DNA from: a bacterium
Lineage (GTDB): Bacteria; Electryoneota; Electryoneia; Electryoneales; Electryoneaceae
Reading direction: 5' to 3'
NCBI GenBank assembly: GCA_020444425.1
Contig: JAHLLB010000009.1
Coordinates: forward strand, 47,254-111,253
DNA: 64,000 nucleotides
Both the position numbers and the translations under genes were made by a program. The notes below the pieces were generated by a model. The model made no database searches, was not told the DNA's origin, and saw only the letters and a list, made by a program, of their open reading frames with translations. Below are positions 8,251-17,296 of the stretch, in pieces (position 1 is the first letter of the stretch; each line of letters opens with the position of its first letter).

Positions 8251-9666
8251 TCAGCCGCTCTTCAATCCCCGCGTAAAGAAACGAGCGACAAAGAAGACGA
8301 TCACCGACGTTCCAACGCCAAACACGGCAGGATCGAAAGTGGCGGCGTACGGTGTGAAGCGGTACACCATCGTCGCCGCGACGGCCACGATCATCGTTAC
8401 GAACACCGAAACATTCAGCGACTTGCTGCGTTCTTTCGTCGTCGCGCCGAGCACAACCGGCAGAATGATTCCCGGCGCCCAGGTGTGGTAGGTGAACAGC
8501 AGCAGCTCGATGATGTCTGACCACAGGAAGGCGATCAGCGTCGAACTGGCCCCGAGGATGATGGTCCAGTTGCGTGCCAGCTTGAGGATCTTCTTGTCCG
8601 CCGCTTCCCCTTTCCCGCCCCATTTGAGCTGATGCTCGAACAGGTCTTTGGTGAAAATCGCGGTAGCGGAGTTGAGCGCGGAGTCGGCGGATGACATCAC
8701 CGCGGACAGCAGCGCCGCGATCATAATCCCGCTGATAATCGGGTTGTGCAATTCACGGATCACCACCGGCAGCGCCTGCTGGGGTTCGATGTCCGGGAAA
8801 TTGACCTTGGCGTACAGGGCGATGAAGAAGACGATCAGCGGAAAGACCAGTGTCAGGAAGAAACCGATCCCACCGATGCCGATTTTCGTGTCACGAACCG
8901 TCTTGCCGATGCAGTAGCGGGTCGCATATCCCGGCGCGAACGTCTCGCCGAGCAGGAACGCGAAGAAGGTTGTGATCAGGAAGGTGAATCCGCGGCCGCC
9001 GTCCCATTTGAGGAATTTGGAGGATACATCCGCCGAGACAGACTGCCACGACGTGATGACATCCGGCGCGATAAAACCGAGCGTGAGCAGGAATCCTGCC
9101 ATCAGGATGACGAACTGGTACACGTCGGTGTGGATCACCGCCAGCAGGCCGCCGGCGGTTGAGTAGATGATGACAATCGCTCCGCCGATGATGATTGCGT
9201 ACTTGATCGCCTGCGATCCGCCTTCGACAGACGGCAGCAGGGTCGATAATACGGACCCGATCGCAGCGATCTGTGCAGCGACGATGAAGACCGAAAAGAG
9301 CAATGAGAGGATGAGCACGACGAAGCGGGTGCGCTCATCGTAACGGTGCCCGAAGTAGCCGGCGACGGTGTACAGTTCAGCTTCCCGGAAGCGTGGCGCA
9401 ACCACCAGCCCGGAGAAGATGAAGTGCATGTAGCCGCCCATGCTGACCAGCACCATCAGGATGCCCCACTCGTACGATTTCCCCACCGCGCCGATGGAAT
9501 AACCGCCACCGATGACGGTTGCGCCCATGGTCGCCGCGAGCAGAAACCAGCGGACATCCCGTCCAGCAACGAGGAAGTCGTCCGACGAGTGAATCTTCCG
9601 TGCCTTGGATACACCCTTGAAGAAGATGAAGCCGAGATAAAGGGCGAGGATCGTCCATTGGATCAT
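8251..9666 (-). CDS. Sodium:solute symporter (SSS/SLC5 family)
   Basis: A 471-residue membrane protein with about thirteen hydrophobic helices. The N terminus carries the family pattern of a first helix, then KARKIHSSDDFLVAGRDVRWFLLAATMGATVIGGGYSIG, the Na+-site region of SSS transporters. TM8-like sequences with consecutive Ser (SAVMSSADSALNSATAIFTKDL) match the second Na+-site segment of the family. It follows a PLP racemase and an N-acetyltransferase on the same strand with a 68-base gap, so the three probably form an operon. An amino acid or related organic cation is the likely substrate by context, but this is inference. Its 3' end exists in a decayed second copy just downstream. Confidence 0.9.
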   Translation of the reverse strand: MIQWTILALYLGFIFFKGVSKARKIHSSDDFLVAGRDVRWFLLAATMGATVIGGGYSIGAVGKSYEWGILMVLVSMGGYMHFIFSGLVVAPRFREAELYTVAGYFGHRYDERTRFVVLILSLLFSVFIVAAQIAAIGSVLSTLLPSVEGGSQAIKYAIIIGGAIVIIYSTAGGLLAVIHTDVYQFVILMAGFLLTLGFIAPDVITSWQSVSADVSSKFLKWDGGRGFTFLITTFFAFLLGETFAPGYATRYCIGKTVRDTKIGIGGIGFFLTLVFPLIVFFIALYAKVNFPDIEPQQALPVVIRELHNPIISGIMIAALLSAVMSSADSALNSATAIFTKDLFEHQLKWGGKGEAADKKILKLARNWTIILGASSTLIAFLWSDIIELLLFTYHTWAPGIILPVVLGATTKERSKSLNVSVFVTMIVAVAATMVYRFTPYAATFDPAVFGVGTSVIVFFVARFFTRGLKSG

Positions 9667-9734
9667 GCTTTCAGAGATACGACCCTCCCCCTTTCCGTGC
9701 GGTACGCCATGTGAAACGTTGCGAAGTCAACGAC

Positions 9735-10904
9735 TTAATTGGTGGACAGCTTGTCCTCGATATCCTCAGTCACGACCGGCGGCAGCTCGACGTGTTTGGA
9801 TGAATCCAGCGTCCGGCTGTATTCGTCAATCGACGGTGTCACCACCTTTTCGATGTACGGTCCGAGCATCAGTCGCGCGAGAGCACCGTACGATGGGCGG
9901 AATGTCACCGGATCACCGAGTTTCAAGTTGGCCGGATTGTCACCGAGATAAATGACAGACACATCGCTGCTTGCGCCGACAATTTTGTGTGCCGGATTGA
10001 CCGGAGTCAGGCCACCCATTTCAGTGTCGAGCTGACCCATCGTGACCAGAGCACGGTAACCGCGTTGGCCGGGTTCGTACTCGGTGTCGTCCAGGTTCTC
10101 GAACGGGGTGATGGTCAGCGTGTCCGACGGCGCAGTCAGGCTTTTTTCCTTGATCTCGACAATCTCGGTTTCCAGTGTGAATGCGTCCCCTCGCAACCCT
10201 TTCAGCAGTCCACCACGCACGAGATCCGATCCGAGGAACACCGATTCGCCGATGCGAAAGTGGTTGATCTGTTCCGGAATGCGTCCTTCCAGCAACAGCG
10301 GCAGGATGGAACTCGACCCGCCGGAGATCATCGGCAATGGCCGCTCAAACTTCAATTCCAGCAGCTCCTTGTACAGCACCAGCTGCATCACCTGATCGAG
10401 GTTTGGCACCGCTCCGGCAAGGCAGCCGAGGTTCGCTCCGATCCCGAGCACATCGATGTGCGACAGCTCAAAGATCTGTTGGTAAAAATCGACAAGTGTG
10501 CCGGGTAGAATGCCCTCCCGCAGATCCCCCAGCTCGATCATGATCACGATCCGGTGGACCTTGTCAATCTTCTTCGCTTCTTCGTTCAGAGCCTTGATGA
10601 TCTCAATTTCGGAATTGAGGCTGACATCCGCCAGTTTCACGATCCGCGGCAGTGCGGTCATGTGTGGCAGGCGCAGATACCACGATTCGAAATCGGGATT
10701 GACTCGTTCGATCGTCTGCAGATTGCTGAGGCGGGAATCCGCCATTGACCGCACTCCGATCTTCTGGAGTGCAGCCAGAGTGTCCGAATGGCCGCACAGC
10801 ACCTTGGTCACCAGTGTCCAACCGGCGTCATGCTCCTTCATCCAGCCGTCGATGACTTCGATGTTATGCCGCAGGACATCGAGGTTGATGATCAACCTGT
10901 TCAT
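9735..10904 (-). CDS. PLP-dependent amino-acid racemase (alanine/ornithine racemase family)
   Basis: A 389-residue fold-type III PLP enzyme. The catalytic lysine is probably Lys34 in GWTLVTKVLCGH, and the N-terminal TIM-barrel domain (ISGGSSSILPLL binding the cofactor phosphate) is followed by a beta domain. The sequence pattern fits the alanine/ornithine racemase group represented by clostridial ornithine racemase better than canonical Alr. Its start overlaps the end of the upstream GNAT gene by four bases, and a Na+/solute symporter follows. The set therefore looks like uptake, racemisation and acetylation of an amino acid. Which amino acid cannot be told from sequence. Confidence 0.85.
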   Translation of the reverse strand: MNRLIINLDVLRHNIEVIDGWMKEHDAGWTLVTKVLCGHSDTLAALQKIGVRSMADSRLSNLQTIERVNPDFESWYLRLPHMTALPRIVKLADVSLNSEIEIIKALNEEAKKIDKVHRIVIMIELGDLREGILPGTLVDFYQQIFELSHIDVLGIGANLGCLAGAVPNLDQVMQLVLYKELLELKFERPLPMISGGSSSILPLLLEGRIPEQINHFRIGESVFLGSDLVRGGLLKGLRGDAFTLETEIVEIKEKSLTAPSDTLTITPFENLDDTEYEPGQRGYRALVTMGQLDTEMGGLTPVNPAHKIVGASSDVSVIYLGDNPANLKLGDPVTFRPSYGALARLMLGPYIEKVVTPSIDEYSRTLDSSKHVELPPVVTEDIEDKLSTN

Positions 10905-11368
10905 TTGTTATACCTCATATCGGCGTACTTGGTGGTGAATCCGATCCGTTCGTACAGCCGCTTGGCCGGATTCTGGTACTCCACGTGCAGCTTCACATCA
11001 CCGTCCGCTTCGTTGAGGCAGAAATCGATCAGCTTGCGTCCCACACCCTGCCCGCGGGTTTCGGGATCAACGGTCACCATCAGCAGCAACCACTCGGGAA
11101 TGTAGCCCTTCATGCCGGTTCTCAGCATCAGGCAGGCGCCGAGCAGATTTTCGTCACGGTGTGCGAGGGCGAGGAATCCTCCCTGCCCTGCGCCAGGTTC
11201 GAAAGCGTAGTCCATTGAGCGCTTGACATCTTCGATGGGGTCCTCGTACGGGACCATGGTTTCGTGGAAGTAGTCGGCAATCCGTTCACGGGTTGCCCAG
11301 GCGGGGAACTCTTCCCAACGGTCAATGCGGAGAAAATCGGTGGAAACATCTGCGCTTGCGCTGCTCAC
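10901..11368 (-). CDS. GNAT-family N-acetyltransferase
   Basis: A 155-residue acyl-CoA-dependent acetyltransferase. Motif A is clear: LLLMVTVDPETRGQGVGRKLIDFCLNEA, with the RGQGVG pyrophosphate loop for CoA. Motif B follows as VEYQNPAKRLYERIGF, the usual alpha4-beta6-beta7 end with Asn, Tyr and Gly. The gene is first in a probable three-gene unit and overlaps the racemase start by four bases, which suggests coupled translation. The acetyl acceptor is unknown; the racemase neighbour suggests an amino acid or small amine. Confidence 0.85.
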   Translation of the reverse strand: MSSASADVSTDFLRIDRWEEFPAWATRERIADYFHETMVPYEDPIEDVKRSMDYAFEPGAGQGGFLALAHRDENLLGACLMLRTGMKGYIPEWLLLMVTVDPETRGQGVGRKLIDFCLNEADGDVKLHVEYQNPAKRLYERIGFTTKYADMRYNK

Positions 11369-11599
11369 AGCGGCTCCTGGTTTCTTGAAACATCAATGAT
11401 GGAGATGACTTAAAACGATCTGGAAATCGTTTCAATTTCTCAGAATTCATCTCCGGAGGAATCGTATAAACTACGAATTTCACAAATTGAATTCAAACAA
11501 TTTTGAATGCAATTTGATGCTCGGAGAAATGAATTCAGATGAGTTTGGAAGACGTTAAGAAGATGGCTGTATGCAACGCCAGCCCGTATCAATACGACC

Positions 11600-12214
11600 T
11601 TAGCGCCGTTTCGGCAGGCCGGCTCCCATGGCAGGAATCGCACGGAAAATGTACTCGATCATCGACGCGAGTGTCACCAGAATCACGATCCACGAAATGA
11701 CGAGCACCGGCGCCGGTTTGAAGATGTCGAGAAACATCAAGGTTTCGAAGATGCTTTTCTCACGTACCGGCCAGAATACCGGTGACAGCACCAGCAGAAA
11801 CGCCCCGACCGCCTGCACAACCGCTTTCGCCTTGCCGCTGATGTGCGCGGAGGCGGATTGCCCGGACCGGGTCACAATAACGCGAGTGTAGGCGACGGTC
11901 ACATCCCGGATCGCCATCACAATCGGCACCGCCATCAGCGCCAAATTGTCGAATGCCAACGCGGTGTAGGTGATCAGCCGGGCGGTGGAATCGGCATACG
12001 GGTCGAGCGTCGCGCCGAGTTCGCTGGTGAGCTTGTATTTCCTGGCAATGAAACCATCGAGGAAATCGCTGAGTTCGATCATCACCAGCAGAAGCAGAGT
12101 TACGGTCAACGTTGCCGGTGAATACTCGGTGGCCAGCAGCCACATAAGCAAGATCAGAGCGATCGGGATTCGGACCAGAGTCAGCATCAACAGACGCAGA
12201 TACGGATTGCTCAC
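11600..12214 (-). CDS. CDP-alcohol phosphatidyltransferase family protein
   Basis: A 204-residue integral membrane enzyme. It has the family signature D-x2-DG-x2-AR...G-x3-D-x3-D in full: DFLDGFIARKYKLTSELG, then ATLDPYADS. These residues bind the metal ions and the CDP-linked donor. About six hydrophobic helices are visible. It could be a phosphatidylglycerophosphate synthase (PgsA-like) or another head-group transferase; the alcohol acceptor cannot be decided by eye. It is divergent from the mscS gene with a short shared promoter region. A 230-base AT-rich gap without visible genes separates it from the GNAT gene. Confidence 0.87.
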   Translation of the reverse strand: MSNPYLRLLMLTLVRIPIALILLMWLLATEYSPATLTVTLLLLVMIELSDFLDGFIARKYKLTSELGATLDPYADSTARLITYTALAFDNLALMAVPIVMAIRDVTVAYTRVIVTRSGQSASAHISGKAKAVVQAVGAFLLVLSPVFWPVREKSIFETLMFLDIFKPAPVLVISWIVILVTLASMIEYIFRAIPAMGAGLPKRR

Positions 12215-12305
12215 AGTAATCCCCCGATCATGGTTGTTTCGCCCTGTCCTGCCTGACTATAGTGCGTAAACGTTACGAGTGTGTGCAATTCCGGAGTCGT
12301 GCTGG

Positions 12306-13340
12306 ATGGATGTTGCCGAGCTGTACAACAAGGCGTTGGAAACGGTGACCACGTGGGCGCCGGTGGTGCTGCGCGTATTGCTGATCATGATCATATTGGT
12401 TGTTGTCTGGGGCCTGTTGCAGGCGCTGGTCAAACGATTCATGATCCGGGAGAAACCGGGCGACAGCGGCGGATCGAAACGCCTTCAGACGCTCGCGGTC
12501 ATCTCACGCAGCGTGATCAACGTAGCATTGCTGGCGTTGGGGATCACCTGGGTGTTGAGCGAACTGGGGATCAACCTCGGCCCCGTGCTCGCCGCCGCCG
12601 GTGTGTTGGGCCTCGCGATTGGTTTCGGCGCGCAAAGTGTGGTCGCGGATGTGTTGAACGGGTTCTTCATGATCCTCGAAGGGCAGGTCCGTGTCGGCGA
12701 CTGGATTCTGACCAAGGAGGGCAGCCGTGGACGGGTCGAACAGATCACCATGCGCACCTTGATCCTGCGCGACCTTGAGGGCAATGTCCACATCATCCCG
12801 CACAGCATGGTAGAAACCGTGGTCAACATGACCATGGCCTATTCCGTCTGCCAGATCGATATGGGCGTGGCCTACCGTGAGGACGCCGACGAAGTCCTGC
12901 GCGTGCTCGAAGAAGAAGCGCTGAAGTTGCAGAAAGACGAGACCGTTGGGCGCTTCATTTTAGGCCCGGCGGAAATCCTCGGCATCACCGAATTCGGTGA
13001 CTCGGCGATAGTCTACCGGCTGCGGATCAGAACCGAAACCGGCCGGCAGTGGGCGGTACGGCGGATGTACAACCTCTACATCAAGCGCCGCTTCGATGCG
13101 GAGGGTATCGAGATCCCGTACCCGCACATCACGCTGTACGCCGGGGAGGACAAGGACGGGAACGCGCCCGCATTCCCGGTTCGGCAGAAACAGGGAGATG
13201 TGCCGTCGCCGAAAGAACAAAAGGCATCTCAGAGCAAACAGATCGCCGAACCAAAGGAACGTATCCAGCCAGCTCCCGGCCCGGAAAGCGGACCGGCGGA
13301 GGATCGGGAGCCGATTGTTGGTGATGGGGATGGTGAATAA
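12306..13340 (+). CDS. mscS: Small-conductance mechanosensitive channel, MscS family
   Basis: A 344-residue membrane protein. The pore-lining TM3 and start of the beta domain are unmistakable: GVLGLAIGFGAQSVVADVLNG, then FFMILEGQVRVGDWI. Three N-terminal hydrophobic segments precede it. The ATG at 12306 is preferred; an in-frame GTG lies 27 bases upstream. After the alpha/beta domain the protein has an extra C-terminal tail of about 60 charged, Pro-rich residues ending in DGDGE, absent from E. coli MscS. The function is release of solutes under hypo-osmotic stress. A strong hairpin terminator follows at 13432. Confidence 0.92.
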   Translation: MDVAELYNKALETVTTWAPVVLRVLLIMIILVVVWGLLQALVKRFMIREKPGDSGGSKRLQTLAVISRSVINVALLALGITWVLSELGINLGPVLAAAGVLGLAIGFGAQSVVADVLNGFFMILEGQVRVGDWILTKEGSRGRVEQITMRTLILRDLEGNVHIIPHSMVETVVNMTMAYSVCQIDMGVAYREDADEVLRVLEEEALKLQKDETVGRFILGPAEILGITEFGDSAIVYRLRIRTETGRQWAVRRMYNLYIKRRFDAEGIEIPYPHITLYAGEDKDGNAPAFPVRQKQGDVPSPKEQKASQSKQIAEPKERIQPAPGPESGPAEDREPIVGDGDGE

Positions 13341-13431
13341 TCATTATCTGTACCGGATACAGGTGCGCAATCGGAGCGTGACAACGAAATTCTTACGTTT
13401 GTCTTTCGCCTATTGTACCCGTGACAAATAG

Positions 13432-13466
13432 CAAAGCGAACCGGACAAATTGTCCGATTCGCTTTG
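13432..13466. terminator. Bidirectional hairpin terminator between mscS and typA
   Basis: Arms CAAAGCGAA-C-CGGACAA and TTGTCCG-A-TTCGCTTTG pair almost perfectly with one internal mismatch. The hairpin lies in the 175-base gap between two convergent genes, where one terminator can serve both. Confidence 0.8.
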
Positions 13467-13515
13467 TCTGAAACTCTCATGTATTTCCGTGGAACGGGTT
13501 TCAGCCCGGTACAGC

Positions 13516-15345
13516 TTACACTGCCGCCTTCTTCTCCGCCTTGCGCATCGCGTCCTCGGACAGCCAGCGTTTGCGGATGCGCAATGATTCCGGCGTGACC
13601 TCGACCAGTTCGTCCTCGGCGATAAACTCCAGCGCGGTTTCCAGCGTCAGGATGCGTGGCGGATGCAGCATGTAGTTGTCGTCACTGCCGGAGGCGCGCA
13701 TGTTGGTCAGCTTCTTTTCCTTCGTCGGGTTGACCCACATGTTGTCACTGCGGCTGTTCTCGCCGACAACCATCCCGGAATACACTTCGACTGTCGGTCC
13801 GACAAACATCTGTCCTCGTTCCTGCAGGTTCTGCAACGCGTACGAGGTCGATTTGCCCATCCGGTCGGCGACCAGCGCGCCGGTCTTGCGGTGCGGGATT
13901 TCGCCGGCGTGTTCGCGCCAATCGAGGAAGATGTGGTTAATGATCGCGGTGCCACGGGTTTCGACCAGCAGTTGCGAACGCAAACCGATCAGGCCTCGCA
14001 TCGGCACTTCGAACTCGAGCCGTACCCACCCGGACGAGTGGTTAACCATGCGTAGCATCCGTCCCTTGCGGAAACCCATCGTCTGGGTGATCGTGCCGAT
14101 ATATTCTTCCGGGCAATCGAGGATCAGCTGTTCCCACGGTTCGAGCAGCTTGCCGTTCTCATCCAGATGAGTCAGCACTTTCGGCTTGCCAACCGCGACC
14201 TCATAGCCTTCACGACGCATCTGTTCGAGCAGGATGGCGAATTGCAGTTCACCGCGTCCGAGCACCTTGAACGAGTCTTTCGAATCGGTTTCCTCGACCC
14301 GCAGGCTGGGATTGCCCTGGATTTCCTTGAACAGGCGGTCGCGCAGCTGACGGCTGGTGACATACTTCCCTTCCCGTCCGGCGAACGGGCTGGTGTTGAC
14401 AGAGAAGACCATTTCCAGCGACGGTTCGTCGATGTGCAATTCCGGCAACGGGCGCGGATCGTCGGGATCGGTCAACGTCCAGCCGAGCTGGATGCCTTCG
14501 ATGCCGGCGATGGCGACAATGTCACCCTGCTGAGCGCGATCGATGTCGATCCGTTTCAGTCCGGAGTAGCTGTAGAGCTTGGTGATCTTTGCCTTGTGAC
14601 CACCATTCCCGCCGGTCATCAGGATGGTGTCGCCTACGTTGAGCACGCCATTGCTGACCCGTCCGATGCCGATCCGTCCGAGGTAATCGCTGTAGTCGAG
14701 CGTGGTGATCTGCAGCTGTAGCGGGTGATTTTCGGTGTATGTCGGCGGCGGCACGTGTTCGATGATCATCTGGAACAGCGGGCGCAGGTCGGTACCGGCA
14801 ACGTGGGGATCGAGCGTTGCGGTGCCGGTCTTCGCAATGGTATAGATGATCGGAAAGTTGCACTGATCTTCCGACGCATCGAGGTCGAGAAACAGGTCCA
14901 GGACTTCGTCCTCGACTTCGCCGAGACGGGCGTCCGGGCGGTCGATCTTGTTGATCACCACAATCGGGCTCAATCCGGCTACGAGGGCGTTGGAGAGCAC
15001 ATACCGTGTTTGCGGCAGTGGTCCTTCGGACGCGTCAACGAGCAGCAGGCAGCCGTCCACCATCTTTAAAACACGTTGCACCTCGCCGCCAAAGTCGGCG
15101 TGGCCGGGTGTATCGACGATGTTGATCGTCGTGCCCGCCCAGTTGATCGCGGTGTTTTTCGCGAGGATGGTGATGCCCTTTTCGCGCTCGAGATCGTTGC
15201 TGTCGAGCACCCGTTCGGCGACCTGCTCGTTGGCACGGAAGAGGCCGGCCTGGTGCAGCATGGCATCCACGAGAGTGGTCTTGCCGTGGTCGACATGGGC
15301 GATGATCGCGAGGTTGCGCAGGTTGTTGCGTGACTGTATCGGCAC
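13516..15345 (-). CDS. typA: Ribosome-associated translational GTPase TypA/BipA
   Basis: A 609-residue translation-factor GTPase. G1 is AHVDHGKT, G2/switch I is around [12 protein letters not shown]3 is [12 protein letters not shown], and G4 is NKIDRPDA. Domain II, the EF-G-like domains III and V, and the BipA-specific C-terminal domain follow at the expected length (about 605 residues). The protein acts on the ribosome in stress adaptation and 50S assembly. The gene is transcribed alone, convergent with mscS, with a repeat-rich region upstream. Confidence 0.97.
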   Translation of the reverse strand: MPIQSRNNLRNLAIIAHVDHGKTTLVDAMLHQAGLFRANEQVAERVLDSNDLEREKGITILAKNTAINWAGTTINIVDTPGHADFGGEVQRVLKMVDGCLLLVDASEGPLPQTRYVLSNALVAGLSPIVVINKIDRPDARLGEVEDEVLDLFLDLDASEDQCNFPIIYTIAKTGTATLDPHVAGTDLRPLFQMIIEHVPPPTYTENHPLQLQITTLDYSDYLGRIGIGRVSNGVLNVGDTILMTGGNGGHKAKITKLYSYSGLKRIDIDRAQQGDIVAIAGIEGIQLGWTLTDPDDPRPLPELHIDEPSLEMVFSVNTSPFAGREGKYVTSRQLRDRLFKEIQGNPSLRVEETDSKDSFKVLGRGELQFAILLEQMRREGYEVAVGKPKVLTHLDENGKLLEPWEQLILDCPEEYIGTITQTMGFRKGRMLRMVNHSSGWVRLEFEVPMRGLIGLRSQLLVETRGTAIINHIFLDWREHAGEIPHRKTGALVADRMGKSTSYALQNLQERGQMFVGPTVEVYSGMVVGENSRSDNMWVNPTKEKKLTNMRASGSDDNYMLHPPRILTLETALEFIAEDELVEVTPESLRIRKRWLSEDAMRKAEKKAAV

Positions 15346-15568
15346 AAGGAACTCCGGAATCTCTGGTCTGGTACGGATGTTTCAATATGGGCCCGCGTGG
15401 AGGGAAGCATGCGGACAGCCGCGGTCTCTCATCGTGCGGAGGAGGCGGAAGATAGTGAGGAACGGGGTGAGATGTGCGAATTATGACCTGAACCGCGAGG
15501 CATGGTGCGTGGCCCGGATTGGTGCTGTGGTCCGACTCGGTGTCGTTGCCAAGTCGGGTATCATGGAT

Positions 15569-15649
15569 CTGAGAGCTGAGATCTGAGACCTGAGACCTGA
15601 GACCTGAGACCTGAGACCTGAGACCTGAGACCTGAGACCTGAGACCTGA
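15569..15649. repeat. Heptamer tandem array (CTGAGAC)n
   Basis: It reads CTGAGAG, CTGAGAT, then nine perfect copies of CTGAGAC from 15583 to 15645, ending in CTGAAGG. The unit length of seven is shared with the arrays at 22220, 30912 and 46655, which use other heptamers. Copy number is probably variable between strains. Confidence 0.95.
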
Positions 15650-15687
15650 AGGCAAATAACTATAAACCGTCACTTGTCGCAACGTGC

Positions 15688-15827
15688 CCCAGACATTCAT
15701 GTCTGGGATTATCCACTGACGGATGACCCGCGATAGCCGTCACAAACACCCGTGACGGACAATCACGGGCACCAACTATAAGTACGGACAATCATCAACC
15801 GACATGCCCACGACATTTATGTCGTGG
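15688..15827. repeat. Three hairpin repeats with varied arms
   Basis: CCCAGACAT-TC-ATGTCTGGG lies at 15688-15707, CCCGTGA...TCACGGG at 15749-15769 and CCACGACAT-TT-ATGTCGTGG at 15808-15827. The first and third are preceded by TGCC and followed by GGATTATCC or GGATCATCC. These are the flanks seen at 26394-26597, 30981 and 63962, so the flanks are conserved while the arms change together. Confidence 0.85.
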
Positions 15828-15970
15828 ATCATCCGCTTCTGAACCACTCCAACTGTCACCAGGATCCAGATTCGGTTCGTCCGCGTCAGAAAGTTTTTTG
15901 ACACGGGCACATGACTCATTCCATCCCAGACGATCTGCCCAGCCCGATACGACCCGTTTAGCCATGCCCT

Positions 15971-16038
15971 CGGGCTTCAGCCCGGGATTGGCGGCCGTTC
16001 AAGCAACCACAGCGCCCACGCCCTCGGACTTCAGTCCG
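15971..16038. repeat. Two further hairpin repeats (CGGGCT/CGGACT arms)
   Basis: CGGGCT-TC-AGCCCG lies at 15971-15984 and CGGACT-TC-AGTCCG at 16025-16038. Both are preceded by GCCCT or CCCT and share the central TC. They are the same structural family as the neighbouring hairpins. Confidence 0.75.
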
Positions 16039-16160
16039 GGCTGCACCGGGGTCATGGTTGAACCGGGAGATGTAAGAGCCTGAAACGAAACCGGGGACAG
16101 CAGCTCGCGACTGTCCCCATGTCTTGCTGATAACTCACCACTCATCACTCACAACTGCTG

Positions 16161-16544
16161 TCACTCCCCGGTCAGCGACTTGGCGACGTCGATGAACTCG
16201 GTTTTGTCGATCGGCTTCTCGAAATACGCTTCCGGCGGCGGCAGCTTGCGATGTTGCTCGATGAAGCGTTTGAACTCCGGTGTGATCCCGGTGACGACGG
16301 CGACCGGGATATCCTTCAGATCGGCGTCCATCTTCAGGTCGTGGTACATCCGCAGCCCGGATTCTTCCGGCATGCTGATGTCGAGTGTAATCAGACTCGG
16401 GTGCAGCGCTTTCGCCTGCGTCATGCCGATGCGGCCGTTCGCGGCGGTCTCGGTTTTGAATCCGTTGTCTTCCAGCAAAATGGTCAGGAACGAGCTGACA
16501 TCCGGCTCGTCCTCGACGATCAGCACGAGCTTCTGGTCGCTCAT
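16161..16544 (-). CDS. Single-domain response regulator (CheY-like)
   Basis: A 127-residue receiver domain with all key residues: the acidic pair in VLIVEDEPDV, the phospho-acceptor Asp in LITLDISMPE, Thr in VAVVTG, and Lys in YFEKPID. No output domain follows, so it signals by protein contact. The ATG at 16544 with a purine-rich GGGGGA upstream is chosen over a longer reading with unrelated residues. It is the last gene of the leftward Hmc-like cluster, separated from the preceding receiver gene by 233 bases of hairpin repeats. The PAS histidine kinase encoded two genes upstream is the obvious candidate partner. Confidence 0.9.
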   Translation of the reverse strand: MSDQKLVLIVEDEPDVSSFLTILLEDNGFKTETAANGRIGMTQAKALHPSLITLDISMPEESGLRMYHDLKMDADLKDIPVAVVTGITPEFKRFIEQHRKLPPPEAYFEKPIDKTEFIDVAKSLTGE

Positions 16545-16608
16545 GGTATCCCCCAACGTTTGTTCAGCGCGGACTATGATCCGCGTGAGTTGATATCGTA
16601 TGGATGAT

Positions 16609-16722
16609 CCCGACCAGCCAGCTGGTCGGGGCAAACTGCATCTGTCTTTTTACTACCACGGACTAAAGTCCGTGGTAAGGTATCGATACGGGGACACATT
16701 GAGGACAATGTGTCCCCGTATC
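16609..16722. repeat. Three hairpin repeats between the two receiver genes
   Basis: CCCGACCAGC-CA-GCTGGTCGGG lies at 16609-16630. TACCACGGACT-AA-AGTCCGTGGTA lies at 16654-16677 and matches 4566-4593. A hairpin at 16685-16722 has 17-base arms (GATACGGGGACACATTG and complement) and loop AGGA, like the one inside the MFS gene. They may end or attenuate transcription into the last gene. Confidence 0.85.
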
Positions 16723-16777
16723 GCGGTCCCTGTATCGCGTAATCAAATCCGTCTATTCCTCTGAGCGTGAGGCGGGC

Positions 16778-17287
16778 CTATTTCTTCCCGAGCGCTTCGA
16801 GCGCCTTTTTCAGCGTCTCGGGGTCGGCAGCCTTCATCTGGTCCAGCAGACGATGGCGCAGCACTGCCGGATCATTTTCAAGATCATCGTCGACTGGCAA
16901 CCCGACCAGGCGCTTCACGTTCGCGACGTAATTGGTTGGCTTGACTGGTTTTTCGAGATAGATCCCCGGACCGGACATGGTCAGCTCTTCCAGATCCGCC
17001 TTGCCCTGGTCGTCGCGTGCGTGCCCGGTGACAATCATCACTGGAATCTTGCGCCAGTCCGGGTTTTTCTGCAGGTCGCGGTAGAACGCCGCACCGGAAC
17101 GTTTCGGCATCACCAGGTCGAGCGAAATCAGGTCGGGCTTGACCTGTTTCACCAATTCCAGCGCCTGGTACCCGTCGGACGCGGTTTCCACGTTAAATCC
17201 GGCGTCTTCCAGTGCCATCGTCAGGTACTCACGGACATCATCTTCATCATCCACAACGAGGATGAGAAAGTCTTTCGGTTCGGCCAT
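16778..17287 (-). CDS. Single-domain response regulator with C-terminal helical tail
   Basis: A 169-residue protein. Residues 1-130 form a complete receiver: LILVVDDEDDV (acidic residues), LISLDLVMPK (phospho-acceptor), VMIVTGHA (Thr), YLEKPVKP (Lys). The remaining 40 residues, including LRHRLLDQMKAADPETLKKALEALGKK, look helical and are not a DNA-binding domain. The gene starts nine bases after the stop of the histidine kinase gene, making a kinase-regulator pair in the same operon as the redox complex. The output is probably protein-protein, for example onto the sigma-54 activator or the complex itself. That is inference. Confidence 0.9.
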   Translation of the reverse strand: MAEPKDFLILVVDDEDDVREYLTMALEDAGFNVETASDGYQALELVKQVKPDLISLDLVMPKRSGAAFYRDLQKNPDWRKIPVMIVTGHARDDQGKADLEELTMSGPGIYLEKPVKPTNYVANVKRLVGLPVDDDLENDPAVLRHRLLDQMKAADPETLKKALEALGKK

Positions 17288-17296
17288 GCCGGCCTC

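Larger units (their letters stand above)
15346..16160. other. 815-bp repeat-rich region upstream of typA
   Basis: No gene is supported here. It holds a heptamer array (15569-15649), then a run of palindromes with different arms (15688-15707, 15749-15769, 15808-15827, 15971-15984, 16025-16038), and a GGGGACAG...CTGTCCCC hairpin (16093-16118). The typA promoter must lie in the first part. The open frames that cross the region are made of repeat sequence. Confidence 0.7.

Noticed and set aside
15569..15649. CTGAGAC array considered as CRISPR or coding repeat
   Set aside because: The repeat unit is seven bases with no spacers, and no gene with start signal spans it.
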